Made by a program: the position numbers and the translations under genes. The notes beneath the pieces are model-generated. The model was given only the letters and a program-made list of their open reading frames with translations. It was not told where the DNA came from and made no database searches. From the NCBI RefSeq assembly GCF_009765975.1, contig NZ_LMUJ01000030.1:1-64000 (forward strand): a stretch of DNA of 64,000 nt, read 5' to 3'. The stretch is from Acidisphaera sp. S103 (GTDB lineage: Bacteria > Pseudomonadota > Alphaproteobacteria > Acetobacterales > Acetobacteraceae). Below are positions 56,367 to 64,000 of the stretch, one piece after another. Positions within the stretch are counted from its first letter, which is position 1, and every line of letters begins with the position of its first letter.

Positions 56367-56395
56367 GAAATAGCGCGCAACCCGCGGGATTGCAA
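56367..56395 (-). promoter_or_regulatory. Sigma-70-type promoter of the rimP-nusA-infB operon
   Basis: On the minus strand TTGCAA (-35, 56395-56390), a 17-base spacer and TATTTC (-10, 56372-56367). Correct spacing; predicted start near 56360, about 25 bases before the attenuator stem. Confidence 0.5.
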
Positions 56396-56437
56396 GGGTT
56401 CGTACTTTGTTAACCTATTTCCCGCATCCTGTCCCGC

Positions 56438-57652
56438 ATGAAGCAGTTGAGCATGCACCGGCTGGAATGCCTGGACGGCTTGCGCGGCCTTCTGGCGGTC
56501 TACGTGCTGCTGGGCCACATGGCGCCCTTCGCGGTACTGCCGAACCGGCTGCAATCCGCCCTGTCGCATGGCGGCGCGGCGGTGGACGTGTTTTTCATCC
56601 TCAGCGGGCTGGTGATCACCCAGTCGCTGCTGCACGCCAACGGCCAGGCGGCGCCGTTCCTGATCAATCGCATCGCCCGGATCTACCCGGTGTTCCTGCT
56701 GGTGTTCGCCCTTGCCGCAGTGGTGCATCCCTGGTCCTGCGGCTTCGAAGACATGCCCTGGATCGGTCCCGACAACGCCGCCCGGACGATCTGCGTGATG
56801 GCCGACCCGCATGGACGGGTGGCCGAGATCGTCGCGCACCTGACGATGACCCATGGGCTGTTTCCCAACGGCATCCTGAAGGACGTCTGGGTCAGCTACC
56901 TGGGCTCCGCCTGGAGCCTGTCCACCGAATGGCAATTCTACGTCCTGGCGCTGCTGGCCTTCAGCGGAAACCGCCACCTGTGCTGGCTGCTGCTGACCCT
57001 GGCGGTGGCCGGAGTCGCGTGGCGCCTGTCCGTGCCGGGAACATGGCAGTTCAGCCGCGCCTTCCTGCCGAACAAGGCCCAGTTCTTCGCGCTGGGCGTC
57101 GCGAGCGTACCCGTCGTACGCCAGGAGAGCGGCGCCCTGGTGCGCTACGGGCTGGTCCTGGCCGCAACCCTGATGATCTGCGCAACCCAGCAGGCGATCG
57201 GCAAGATGCTGCCACCGCTGGTCTGGACCGCCTGCCTGGGCGTGCAGTTGGCACCCGGACGGGCCGGCTCATCCATAGTCGCCCGTGGGCTGCGGCATGC
57301 GGTCACGCAGTACCTCGGAGCGATTTCGTACTGCCTGTATCTGGTCAACGAGCCAATCCACAAACTGACCGGCGTGGTGCTGAGCCGTGTGGCCGGCGGC
57401 AACGGGACGCTGTTCACGCTGCTATGGATTCCCCTGGCGACCGGCCTGCCGATCCTCGCTGCCGCCGGCCTGCACACGTATTGGGAAACACCCGCGCTGA
57501 AATGGGGACGCTCGCTGGCGAAAAGAGTGGCGGGGGAAGCAAGATTTGGCTGGCCGGCACACTCTCACCGTCATGGCCGGGTGTGTCCCGGCCATCTTCG
57601 CGCCGGCGGACGAAGCGCGGATGGCCCGGACACGCCGGGCCATGACGGATAA
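56438..57652 (+). CDS. Acyltransferase family 3 membrane protein
   Basis: 404-residue integral membrane acyltransferase (OafA/NodX-like PF01757). LECLDGLRGLLAVYVLLGHM and GGAAVDVFFILSGLVITQSL near the start carry the His and Arg/Phe signatures; LINRIARIYPVFLL is the third. About 10 helices follow. These enzymes O-acetylate sugars of surface polysaccharides or other molecules. The last about 28 codons are read from a REP-like palindrome (57569-57647), so the natural stop was probably replaced by repeat insertion or extension; the end FGWPAHSHRHG... has no family similarity. ATG at 56453 is an alternative start. Confidence 0.9.
   Translation: MKQLSMHRLECLDGLRGLLAVYVLLGHMAPFAVLPNRLQSALSHGGAAVDVFFILSGLVITQSLLHANGQAAPFLINRIARIYPVFLLVFALAAVVHPWSCGFEDMPWIGPDNAARTICVMADPHGRVAEIVAHLTMTHGLFPNGILKDVWVSYLGSAWSLSTEWQFYVLALLAFSGNRHLCWLLLTLAVAGVAWRLSVPGTWQFSRAFLPNKAQFFALGVASVPVVRQESGALVRYGLVLAATLMICATQQAIGKMLPPLVWTACLGVQLAPGRAGSSIVARGLRHAVTQYLGAISYCLYLVNEPIHKLTGVVLSRVAGGNGTLFTLLWIPLATGLPILAAAGLHTYWETPALKWGRSLAKRVAGEARFGWPAHSHRHGRVCPGHLRAGGRSADGPDTPGHDG
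57569..57647. repeat. REP-like inverted repeat at the acyltransferase 3' end
   Basis: Arms 57569-57596 and 57620-57647 (28 bp each), inverted with two mismatches, GTCATGGCCGGG family. The loop contains GGCGGACGAAGCGCG, shared with the copy at 6445-6523. It overlaps the last codons of the acyltransferase gene and ends 5 bases before its stop. Confidence 0.8.
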
Positions 57653-57802
57653 ATCTCGACAGGTCCGACCAAATAATTCTCCCCACACCGCTTATGGCGA
57701 TGCCTAAGGGACGAAGCCCTCGCTTTGCTTCCATTCCCGGGCGCCGTTGACGCCACACGGGGTCTGTTTCAGCTTCGCGCCCGATCAAGGGAGTTGAAAC
57801 CA

Positions 57803-59461
57803 ATGGCCACCGACTACACCGTAGGCGATCTCGTCGCCGAGTTCCTGTCCGCGTGCGGCGTCACCACCGTCTTCGGCATCGCCTCGGTGCACAACATTCC
57901 GATGCTCGACGCCATCGGCCGGCGCAACACCATCCGCTTCATGATGGCGCGCGGCGAGCTTGGCGGCGCCCACATGGCGGACGGATATGCCCGCGTGTCG
58001 CAGGGGCTGGGGGTGATTTTCTCCTCCACCGGGCCCGGCGCAGCAAATACCATCGGCGGGCTGATCGAGGCGCGTTTTGCGGGGTCCCCAGTCCTGCATA
58101 TCACCGGCCAGACGGCGACCAAATTCGTCGATCGCGGCCAGGGCACCGTGCACGACCCGGCCGACCAACTCGGCATGATGGCGTCGGTGTGCAAGGGCGC
58201 CTACCGCATCCGCTCCGCCCAGAACGCGCTGGGCGTGCTGACCCAGGCCGCCGTCGAGGCCCTTACCGCCCCGATGGGGCCGGTCAGTGTCGAGGTGCCC
58301 ATCGACCTGCAACGGGTCAAGATCGAGCGTCCTTCCATGCTGGACAATTTCGTGCTGCCGGTGCCGGCACCTCGCGTGCCGACGGACATCGAACTGGACG
58401 AACTCGCCGCCCGTGTGATCGCCGCTAAGCGACCGATGCTCTGGCTTGGCAATGGCGCCAAGAAAGCCGGCGCGGCGGCGGAAAAACTGCTGGACCTCGG
58501 GTTCGGCATGGTGACCAGCTTCAACGGCCGAGCGACGGTGCCGGAAGAGCATCCGCGGAACCTTGGTGGACTGACCGGCAGCGGTATGCCGATCATCACC
58601 GATTTCTATAAGACCGTGGACCTGTGCCTGGTCGTCGGCTGCCGCGTCCGCGGTCATGAGACCAACGACTTCCACGTGCAACTGCCCGACAACATCGTGC
58701 AGGTCGACGCCGACCCGCGCGCCAACGGCCGTACCTACGCCAGCCAATATTTCGTCTGCGGCGACGCCAAGGCTACGTTGGAGGGCCTGGTCAGCCGGAT
58801 CGAGGGCAAACTGAAAGTTGCCCCCGGCTACCCCAACGAATTCGCCGAACTGAAACGCAACGCCCAAGCCGTTTTCATCGAAACGCTGGGTGCCTACGGG
58901 ACCTTCAGCAAGCAACTGCGGCAGGTCATGCCCCGGGACGCGATCTGGGCGCGCGACGTCACCCAGAACAACACCACCTGGGGCAACCGGGTGTTCCCGC
59001 TGAATGCCCCCAACCAGAACGTCTATCCGGTGGGTGCCGGCATCGGCCAGGGCCTGTGCCTGGGCATCGGCGCCGCCGCGGCGGCCGGCGATGGCAAGAC
59101 GGTTGTCATGACAGGCGACGGCGGCTTCTTCCTGAACGTCGGTGAACTATGGACCGCCGTGCAGGAAAACCTGGATATGACGGTGATCGTGATGAACGAC
59201 CGCGGCTATGGCGTCATCAAGCGCATCCAGGACGCCACCGCCCAGGGCCGCCGTTTCTATGCCGATCTGGAAAGTCCCGACATCGAGAAACTCGCCGGGC
59301 TGTCGGAAATCCCCTATTTCCGCATCTCGCATGCCGATACGTTTGGCGATACGGTCGCCAAGGCGCTGGCGATCAAGGGGCTGACCATGGTGGAAGTCGA
59401 CATGACCGCGGTGGGCGAGTTCCCCGCCTATTACCCGTTCAACCAGAAGCCGGCCGGCTGA
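57803..59461 (+). CDS. Thiamine-diphosphate-dependent enzyme (acetolactate synthase/benzoylformate decarboxylase-like)
   Basis: 552-residue three-domain ThDP enzyme. The N-terminal domain (TVGDLVAEFLSACGVTTVFGI) has the catalytic glutamate region MARGELGGAHMADGYAR; the middle FAD/dinucleotide-like domain follows; the C-terminal domain has the ThDP motif GDGGFFLNVGELWTAVQENLDMTVIVMND. It makes or cleaves 2-keto acids; a specific reaction is not evident. The ATG at 57803 with AAGGGAG upstream is preferred over an in-frame start at 57725. The nucleoside-transporter gene starts on its stop codon (TGATG), so the two are coupled. Confidence 0.9.
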   Translation: MATDYTVGDLVAEFLSACGVTTVFGIASVHNIPMLDAIGRRNTIRFMMARGELGGAHMADGYARVSQGLGVIFSSTGPGAANTIGGLIEARFAGSPVLHITGQTATKFVDRGQGTVHDPADQLGMMASVCKGAYRIRSAQNALGVLTQAAVEALTAPMGPVSVEVPIDLQRVKIERPSMLDNFVLPVPAPRVPTDIELDELAARVIAAKRPMLWLGNGAKKAGAAAEKLLDLGFGMVTSFNGRATVPEEHPRNLGGLTGSGMPIITDFYKTVDLCLVVGCRVRGHETNDFHVQLPDNIVQVDADPRANGRTYASQYFVCGDAKATLEGLVSRIEGKLKVAPGYPNEFAELKRNAQAVFIETLGAYGTFSKQLRQVMPRDAIWARDVTQNNTTWGNRVFPLNAPNQNVYPVGAGIGQGLCLGIGAAAAAGDGKTVVMTGDGGFFLNVGELWTAVQENLDMTVIVMNDRGYGVIKRIQDATAQGRRFYADLESPDIEKLAGLSEIPYFRISHADTFGDTVAKALAIKGLTMVEVDMTAVGEFPAYYPFNQKPAG

Positions 59462-60705
59462 TGCTGCACGCCGGTCTGGGGCTGTTCGCCCTGCTGCTGC
59501 TGGCGTTTCTGTGCAGCGAGGACCGGCGCCGGATCCCCTGGCGGACCGTGGGGTGCGGCATTGTTCTACAGATCGCGTTCGCGCTGGTGCTGATCGGCGT
59601 CCCCGGCGCCGATCGGGCGATGTTCTGGCTGAATGACGCCGCGACCGCAGTGCACGCCGCGACTCTGACCGGCACGCAGTTCGTGTTCGGTTACCTCGGC
59701 GGCGGCGCCCCCGCCTTCGCCGAGACACATCCCGGCGCCAGCTTCATCCTGGCGTTCCAGGCCCTGCCGCTGGTGCTGACGATCAGCGCCCTGGCGTCGC
59801 TGCTGTTCTATTGGGGCGTCCTGCAACGGATCACGGCCGCCTTCGCCTGGCTGCTGCGCCGGTCGATGGGCATCAGCGGCCCGCTGGCCCTGGGCGCTGC
59901 GGTCCACGTCTTCGTCGGCATGGTGGAGGCACCGTTACTGGTCCGTCCCTATCTGATGCGCATGCAGCGCGGTGAGCTGTTCGCGCTGATGACCTGCGGC
60001 ATGGCCGGCGTCGCCGGCACCGTCATGATCATCTACGCATCGTTCCTGGGTCCGTTCGTTCCGAATGCACTGGGGCATATCCTGATCGCTTCCATCATCA
60101 GCACGCCGGCCGGGCTGGCCGTGGCGGCACTGATGGTGCCGTTCGACATCTCCGACCGAGCGGACGGCGAATTGGTGATCGAGGATCCGCCACACAGCAG
60201 CCTCGATGCCCTGGTCAAGGGAACCATGGATGGCGTGCCGATCCTGGCCGCGATTATCGCCCTGCTGCTGGTGACCGTCGCGCTGGTCACCTTGTGCAAC
60301 ATGGCACTCGGTTTATTCCCCGACTGGGGCGGTTCGGCGGTGACGCTGCAACGGCTGTTCGCCCTGCCCTTCCGACCGGTCATGTGGCTGATCGGCGTGC
60401 CATGGGCGGAGACCGGGGCCGCATCGATGCTGATGGCGACCAAGACCGTGCTGAACGAGTTCGTTGCCTACCTGGATTTCTCCCAATTGCCGCTTGCGAC
60501 GTTCTCCCCGCGCAGCCGCATGATCCTGACCTACGCGCTGTGCGGATTTGCCAATTTCGGCAGCCTGGGAATCATGATCGGTGGCCTGGGCGCGATGGTG
60601 CCCGCCCGCCGAGGCGAAATCGTCGCCCTGGGCCTGCGCACGATCCTGTCCGGCACGCTGGCCACCTGCATGAGCGGCGCGGTCGCCGGCGCTTTGGCCG
60701 GGTAA
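59461..60705 (+). CDS. Concentrative nucleoside transporter (NupC/CNT family)
   Basis: 414-residue membrane protein. Family segments are GTQFVFGYLGGG, SASLLFYWGVLQ-like LLFYWGVLQRI, FVGMVEAPLLVRPYL, GMAGVAGTVMIIYA and ALCGFANFGSLGIMIGGLGAM, all typical of H+/Na+-coupled nucleoside carriers. About ten helices. It starts on the last base of the preceding ThDP-enzyme gene (TGATG), an unusual partnership; a pathway linking a keto-acid enzyme and a nucleoside or nucleoside-like importer is inference. Confidence 0.9.
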   Translation: MLHAGLGLFALLLLAFLCSEDRRRIPWRTVGCGIVLQIAFALVLIGVPGADRAMFWLNDAATAVHAATLTGTQFVFGYLGGGAPAFAETHPGASFILAFQALPLVLTISALASLLFYWGVLQRITAAFAWLLRRSMGISGPLALGAAVHVFVGMVEAPLLVRPYLMRMQRGELFALMTCGMAGVAGTVMIIYASFLGPFVPNALGHILIASIISTPAGLAVAALMVPFDISDRADGELVIEDPPHSSLDALVKGTMDGVPILAAIIALLLVTVALVTLCNMALGLFPDWGGSAVTLQRLFALPFRPVMWLIGVPWAETGAASMLMATKTVLNEFVAYLDFSQLPLATFSPRSRMILTYALCGFANFGSLGIMIGGLGAMVPARRGEIVALGLRTILSGTLATCMSGAVAGALAG

Positions 60706-60787
60706 ATCCACCCCCACCGCAACCCCGATCAAACACCCTTCGCCAAATCCGCTAATATCCCCCCGGACGCCAACCCCGAGGGACCCA

Positions 60788-61621
60788 ATGAACCCCGTGA
60801 CCAAGGCGCTGTGGTTCATCGAAAGCCACTTCGCGACCGAAATCACCCTGGCGGAGATCGCCGACGTCGCCGGCGTTTCCCACTTCCACATGGTACGCGC
60901 GTTCGGCACGACGACCGGCCACGCCGTCATGCGCTATGTCCGAGCGCGCCGCCTGAGCGAGGCCGCGAAGGTGCTGGCCAGGGGCGCACCGGATATCCTG
61001 ACCGTTGCCCTCGACGCCGGCTACAACTCGCATGAGGCGTTTACGCGGGCGTTTCGCGACCAGTTCGATTTGACCCCGGACCAGGTGCGCGCCGGCGGTT
61101 CGGTCGAAAACCTTCATCTGACGGAGGCCTTCACAATGGACGAAACACCCAGCACCACACTGCGCGCGCCCCGCATGGAGAACGGCCGGGCGTTGTTGAT
61201 CGCCGGCCTCGGCGGGCATTTCGACTTCGAGCATACGGGCGGTATCCCGGGATTGTGGCAACGCTTCCACCCGCATATCGGCAACGTTCCCGGGCAGGTC
61301 GGCACCATCGCCTACGGTGTTTGCCACAACACCGACGAGGCAGGGAATTTCGACTATATCGCCGGCGTCGAGGTCGCCGATTTCGCCGCACTGCCGAAGG
61401 ATTTTTCGCGTTTGCGCCTGGCCGAACAGCTATATGCGGTATTCACCCACGACCAGCACGTCTCGACCATACGCGGCACGTTCATGGCGATTTTCAACGA
61501 CTGGCTGCCGAATTCGGGCTACCACAGCGCCGACGCCGCGCCGTTCGAACGTTACGACGAACGGTTCGATGGCCGCACCGGCATGGGCGGGTTCGAGATC
61601 TGGATACCGGTCAAGGCGTGA
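60788..61621 (+). CDS. AraC-family regulator with GyrI-like effector domain
   Basis: 277-residue protein. Residues about 5-105 hold the two helix-turn-helix units of an AraC/Rob-type DNA-binding domain (EITLAEIADVAGVSHFHMVRAFG and ILTVALDAGYNSHEAFTRAFRDQF); residues about 125-277 form a GyrI-like small-molecule-binding domain (from RMENGRALLIAGLGG to GFEIWIPV). It probably senses an amphipathic compound and regulates neighbouring or distant genes. Orientation follows the CNT gene (82 bases), so a regulatory link to the ThDP-CNT pair is possible. Confidence 0.92.
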   Translation: MNPVTKALWFIESHFATEITLAEIADVAGVSHFHMVRAFGTTTGHAVMRYVRARRLSEAAKVLARGAPDILTVALDAGYNSHEAFTRAFRDQFDLTPDQVRAGGSVENLHLTEAFTMDETPSTTLRAPRMENGRALLIAGLGGHFDFEHTGGIPGLWQRFHPHIGNVPGQVGTIAYGVCHNTDEAGNFDYIAGVEVADFAALPKDFSRLRLAEQLYAVFTHDQHVSTIRGTFMAIFNDWLPNSGYHSADAAPFERYDERFDGRTGMGGFEIWIPVKA

Positions 61622-61625
61622 CCCC

Positions 61626-62594
61626 TTACGGCAACGGCGGTGCGACCACTCCAAGGCCAAACCCGACATAACGCTCGCAACTGGAATCCGCCACCACGGG
61701 AACCTGACAGGACCCAAGCGGCGGCCAGTCCTTCGGCACGTTGACGAATGTCGCCGCACCGTTCGCCGCCTGTCGCACCATCGTCGTCGACCCGCCGCCG
61801 TCGAGATTGATACCGTCGGACGCCCCCAGGAACAGCAGCAGGCCGGCCGCCTGCGGCAGCGTGACGCCGCTGGAAACCCCCTGCACCGAGTCCACCGCGA
61901 CCAGCCACAAACGCGGGAACACCACCTGACTGCCGCCATTCAATCCGGCGTTGTATCCCACCACCGTGCGCGCATTGGGCCCGAACCAGTCCGACGGAGT
62001 CGTATCGGCCGGCGCGGTATTCCTGCCCTCCGTCAGAATACGGTGGGTGCCGGTTACTGCCAGCGTCAATCCCGGCGGCAGTGCCTGCCCTTTCGTAAGC
62101 GTCACGATGCGCGGCTGCCCGTTCGCCACGATCAGGCTACTGAGGAAATCACCCGGCGGCGCCGGCTGTTGCGGGTTGTTGCCGATCGGCGACCACAACG
62201 CTCCATTGCCATACGCCAGGCCAAGCAGGGAGGTGGAAGCCCCACCGCCGGCGTAATCGCAGCAGCCGGTGAACAGATTGGCGTTCACCGCGATCTCGTC
62301 CCGCGCCGATTGCAACGCCCCCGAGACCAAAAACGTCCGCGGTGCCTGCGCGGAACCGGCTGACAGCGTCACCAGCGACAATCCCTTTATCGTCAGGTCG
62401 ACCCGCGCGACATGCGCGGTGCTGATCAAAACCGACCCGTTCCAGGGGCACGTCACGGTCACGGTTTGCAGTTGGACACCCTTGAAGACCGGCTGACTGG
62501 CGCGAGGCGAAAACGCACAATCGGCGGCCCGCGCCGGCGCCTCCGCCAACAGGCCGAAAACGGCCAGGCAGAGCAGAAATCGTATCACGGCCAT
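61626..62594 (-). CDS. Phosphodiester glycosidase (NAGPA-like) exported protein
   Basis: 322-residue secreted protein with a signal peptide (FLLCLAVFGLLAEAPARA). The catalytic-domain motif LFLGASDGINLDGGGSTTMV near residue 270 is the signature of the phosphodiester glycosidase family (PF09992), which in eukaryotes uncovers mannose-6-phosphate and in bacteria often acts on cell-wall or exopolysaccharide phosphodiesters. Other features are NANLFTGCCDYAGGG and GYNAGLNGGSQVVFPRLWLVAVD. It converges on the AraC-type regulator, only 4 bases apart, and lies 19 bases after a Tat-exported beta-helix lipoprotein gene on the same strand. Confidence 0.9.
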   Translation of the reverse strand: MAVIRFLLCLAVFGLLAEAPARAADCAFSPRASQPVFKGVQLQTVTVTCPWNGSVLISTAHVARVDLTIKGLSLVTLSAGSAQAPRTFLVSGALQSARDEIAVNANLFTGCCDYAGGGASTSLLGLAYGNGALWSPIGNNPQQPAPPGDFLSSLIVANGQPRIVTLTKGQALPPGLTLAVTGTHRILTEGRNTAPADTTPSDWFGPNARTVVGYNAGLNGGSQVVFPRLWLVAVDSVQGVSSGVTLPQAAGLLLFLGASDGINLDGGGSTTMVRQAANGAATFVNVPKDWPPLGSCQVPVVADSSCERYVGFGLGVVAPPLP

Positions 62595-62613
62595 GCTGCG
62601 TCCCCGTCGTCCC

Positions 62614-63906
62614 TTAGCGCGATGCCACGACCATCTTTACCGGCGAGGCAGCATCAAGTTTAGGCGGGTCCGGCAGAAATGTGCAGGGCAACCCCACCGT
62701 GGCAGGTTTCAGGCCGTAGGCCTTCACGTTCTTCGCATTAGGTCTTACGAGAAATGACCCCTTGCCGCATACCGCGTCGCCGGCGCCGCTCTGGTTGCTG
62801 AAACCGACAATTTCACCCCAGCTTGGGTGATTGATCATCCGCGGTGGTGCCACCATGACCAACCCGTCGATGTCAACGCTGGACGGGACATGGAAGGGGA
62901 TGTCGTTGCCGTCCTGATTCTCGCCGCTGTAGTGGACGATCCAGTTGGCATCGGTACCCGGCGATTTCTCCATGATCGCGTTGGTGATCGACAGCACGCC
63001 GGCGTCGGGTACGTCGAGACAGGCGCTCTCGGTGCCACCCCGGCCGAGCAGCCGCGTATTCAGGATCACCGTCTTCGCGGCTCGGCTTTTGGCCAGATGC
63101 CCGATGGTGCAGCGCGTGGACAGGCAGTTGTCCATGGTGAACACGTCTCCACCGCCGAAATAGACGTTATGGCACCGCCCGGACCCGTTGCCGTTGTCGT
63201 GCAGGTAGACCCGCCGCAGCGTCAGCGACTGTCCGGAGATTCCGCCCATGATGGCGTTATCACACTGGCTGATCTCGCAGTCCTCGAACAGGACATGGCT
63301 TTGCATCGGCACGCTGGTGGTCAGTTTCTGACCCAGCCGCACGGCCGCGTAATTGCCGATGCCATCCTGCCGGCGGAAACCACGGAAGATCAGATTGCGG
63401 AACGTCGCATCGAAATTGCCGGTGGCGAACAAGCCGGTCTGGTAATATAGCACCCCATCGCCATAACCGTCGGTATCCAGTACCGGCGGTGGCTTGCCGG
63501 GCTCACCTTCGATCACGATGGGGCCGTACAGGGCGCCTTCATAGGGCGGCCACCCGACCATCTTCGGCCAGCGCCTGGAGTGTGAGCCGCTGTCATTGGT
63601 GTAATAGCCCGGTTCGGCCGGGCTGATGATAATGTGTGCCGGTTGCGGATCGGGCACGGACTGGCCGGACGCCGCAGTCCATTTCTGCTGCAGCCGGCAG
63701 CCCGCCAGGGTGAGGGATGGATACTGCTTCCCCGGCCCGACCAGCAGCAATTCCGGATGACCACCGACCGGTGCCGCCGGTACCGTGCGAACACGTGCCG
63801 CCGCAGGAACGATCGTCGTGGCCTCACTGTCAGAGGCGGTGGTCAGCCCACAACCGGCAAGACCAAGCGCAGCGGACGTCACGAAAGAGCGGCGGGACAC
63901 GGCCAT
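62614..63906 (-). CDS. Tat-exported lipoprotein with right-handed beta-helix-like repeats
   Basis: 430-residue protein. The N terminus VSRRSFVTSAALGLAGCG joins a twin-arginine motif to a lipobox (Cys19), so export folded and lipid anchoring are expected. The middle (about residues 150-320) shows short repeating strands such as NFDATFRNLIFRG, HVLFEDCEISQCDNAIMGG, SLTLRRVYLHDN and FTMDNCLSTRCTIGHL, the pattern of right-handed parallel beta-helices (pectate-lyase-like). Activity unknown; carbohydrate binding or lysis is plausible. The DNA upstream to the window end (63907-64000) shows no gene. Confidence 0.8.
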   Translation of the reverse strand: MAVSRRSFVTSAALGLAGCGLTTASDSEATTIVPAAARVRTVPAAPVGGHPELLLVGPGKQYPSLTLAGCRLQQKWTAASGQSVPDPQPAHIIISPAEPGYYTNDSGSHSRRWPKMVGWPPYEGALYGPIVIEGEPGKPPPVLDTDGYGDGVLYYQTGLFATGNFDATFRNLIFRGFRRQDGIGNYAAVRLGQKLTTSVPMQSHVLFEDCEISQCDNAIMGGISGQSLTLRRVYLHDNGNGSGRCHNVYFGGGDVFTMDNCLSTRCTIGHLAKSRAAKTVILNTRLLGRGGTESACLDVPDAGVLSITNAIMEKSPGTDANWIVHYSGENQDGNDIPFHVPSSVDIDGLVMVAPPRMINHPSWGEIVGFSNQSGAGDAVCGKGSFLVRPNAKNVKAYGLKPATVGLPCTFLPDPPKLDAASPVKMVVASR

Positions 63907-64000
63907 AATGCGTTTCCTTGTCAGTGAAAAGAAATCGGGGAACAGAAATCAGGTTCCTTTTGGACCCGATGCTCGCCCGAAAATCGGGCATTCCGGCGAA

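Overview
The window is high-GC DNA with alphaproteobacterial gene content: an E1/E2-type dihydrolipoyl dehydrogenase, the rimP-nusA-ylxR/Q-infB-rbfA block with a fused YlxR-YlxQ protein, a fused DctQ-DctM TRAP permease, and many 4-bp (ATGA, GTGA, TTGA) stop/start overlaps. The transport and amide-catabolism repertoire would fit Rhodospirillales, perhaps Acetobacteraceae. No rRNA or tRNA gene was seen, so the placement is an inference. There is no transposase, integrase, phage gene or CRISPR array.

Layout. 0.1-2.1 kb: GNAT enzyme and lpdA. 2.4-13.4 kb: a co-directional block for high-affinity potassium uptake (27-aa leader ORF, kdpF-A-B-C-D-E), followed without a gap by an EIIANtr-like PTS protein and a complete yfiR-yfiN-yfiB cyclic-di-GMP module. 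13.4-21.3 kb: GNAT, then a translationally coupled minus-strand set (periplasmic binding protein, MFS symporter, carboxylesterase) divergent from a TRAP transporter (dctP, fused dctQM). 21.5-25.8 kb: hisC, an XRE antitoxin remnant, a formylglycine-generating-enzyme-like protein lacking the expected cysteines, an AI-2E-type permease and a small membrane protein. 25.9-40.5 kb: an amide and D-amino-acid catabolic region (amidase, hydantoinase A/B, two paralogous MFS permeases, OprB porin, methyltransferase, MAPEG protein, N-acyl-D-amino-acid deacylase, class C beta-lactamase). 40.6-43.7 kb: ABC permease and ATPase without a binding protein. 44-45.7 kb: GxxExxY nuclease-fold protein among inverted repeats, then an LLM flavin oxidoreductase. 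45.9-49.5 kb: three glycan-modifying genes. 49.5-50.2 kb: PIN/Phd toxin-antitoxin pair with an operator palindrome. 50.3-56.4 kb: the translation/transcription-factor operon on the minus strand, led by a promoter and an attenuator-like hairpin. 56.4-64 kb: acyltransferase, ThDP enzyme plus nucleoside transporter, AraC/GyrI regulator, phosphodiester glycosidase and a Tat-exported beta-helix lipoprotein.

The most interesting non-coding signal is a set of four long inverted repeats (about 14.02-14.24, 21.31-21.47, 22.82-23.01 and 44.45-44.60 kb). Their arms are 34-55 bp and built from short words repeated about every 9-13 bp. The 44.4 kb element, together with a third arm at 43.87 kb, brackets the GxxExxY gene. 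A separate REP-like palindrome (GTCATGGCCGGG family) occurs twice in full: once inside the kdp operon between kdpB and kdpC, and once overlapping the 3' end of the acyltransferase gene. Between the porin and the methyltransferase, the C-terminal remnants of a second MAPEG gene and a third MFS permease lie back to back, recording a past rearrangement.
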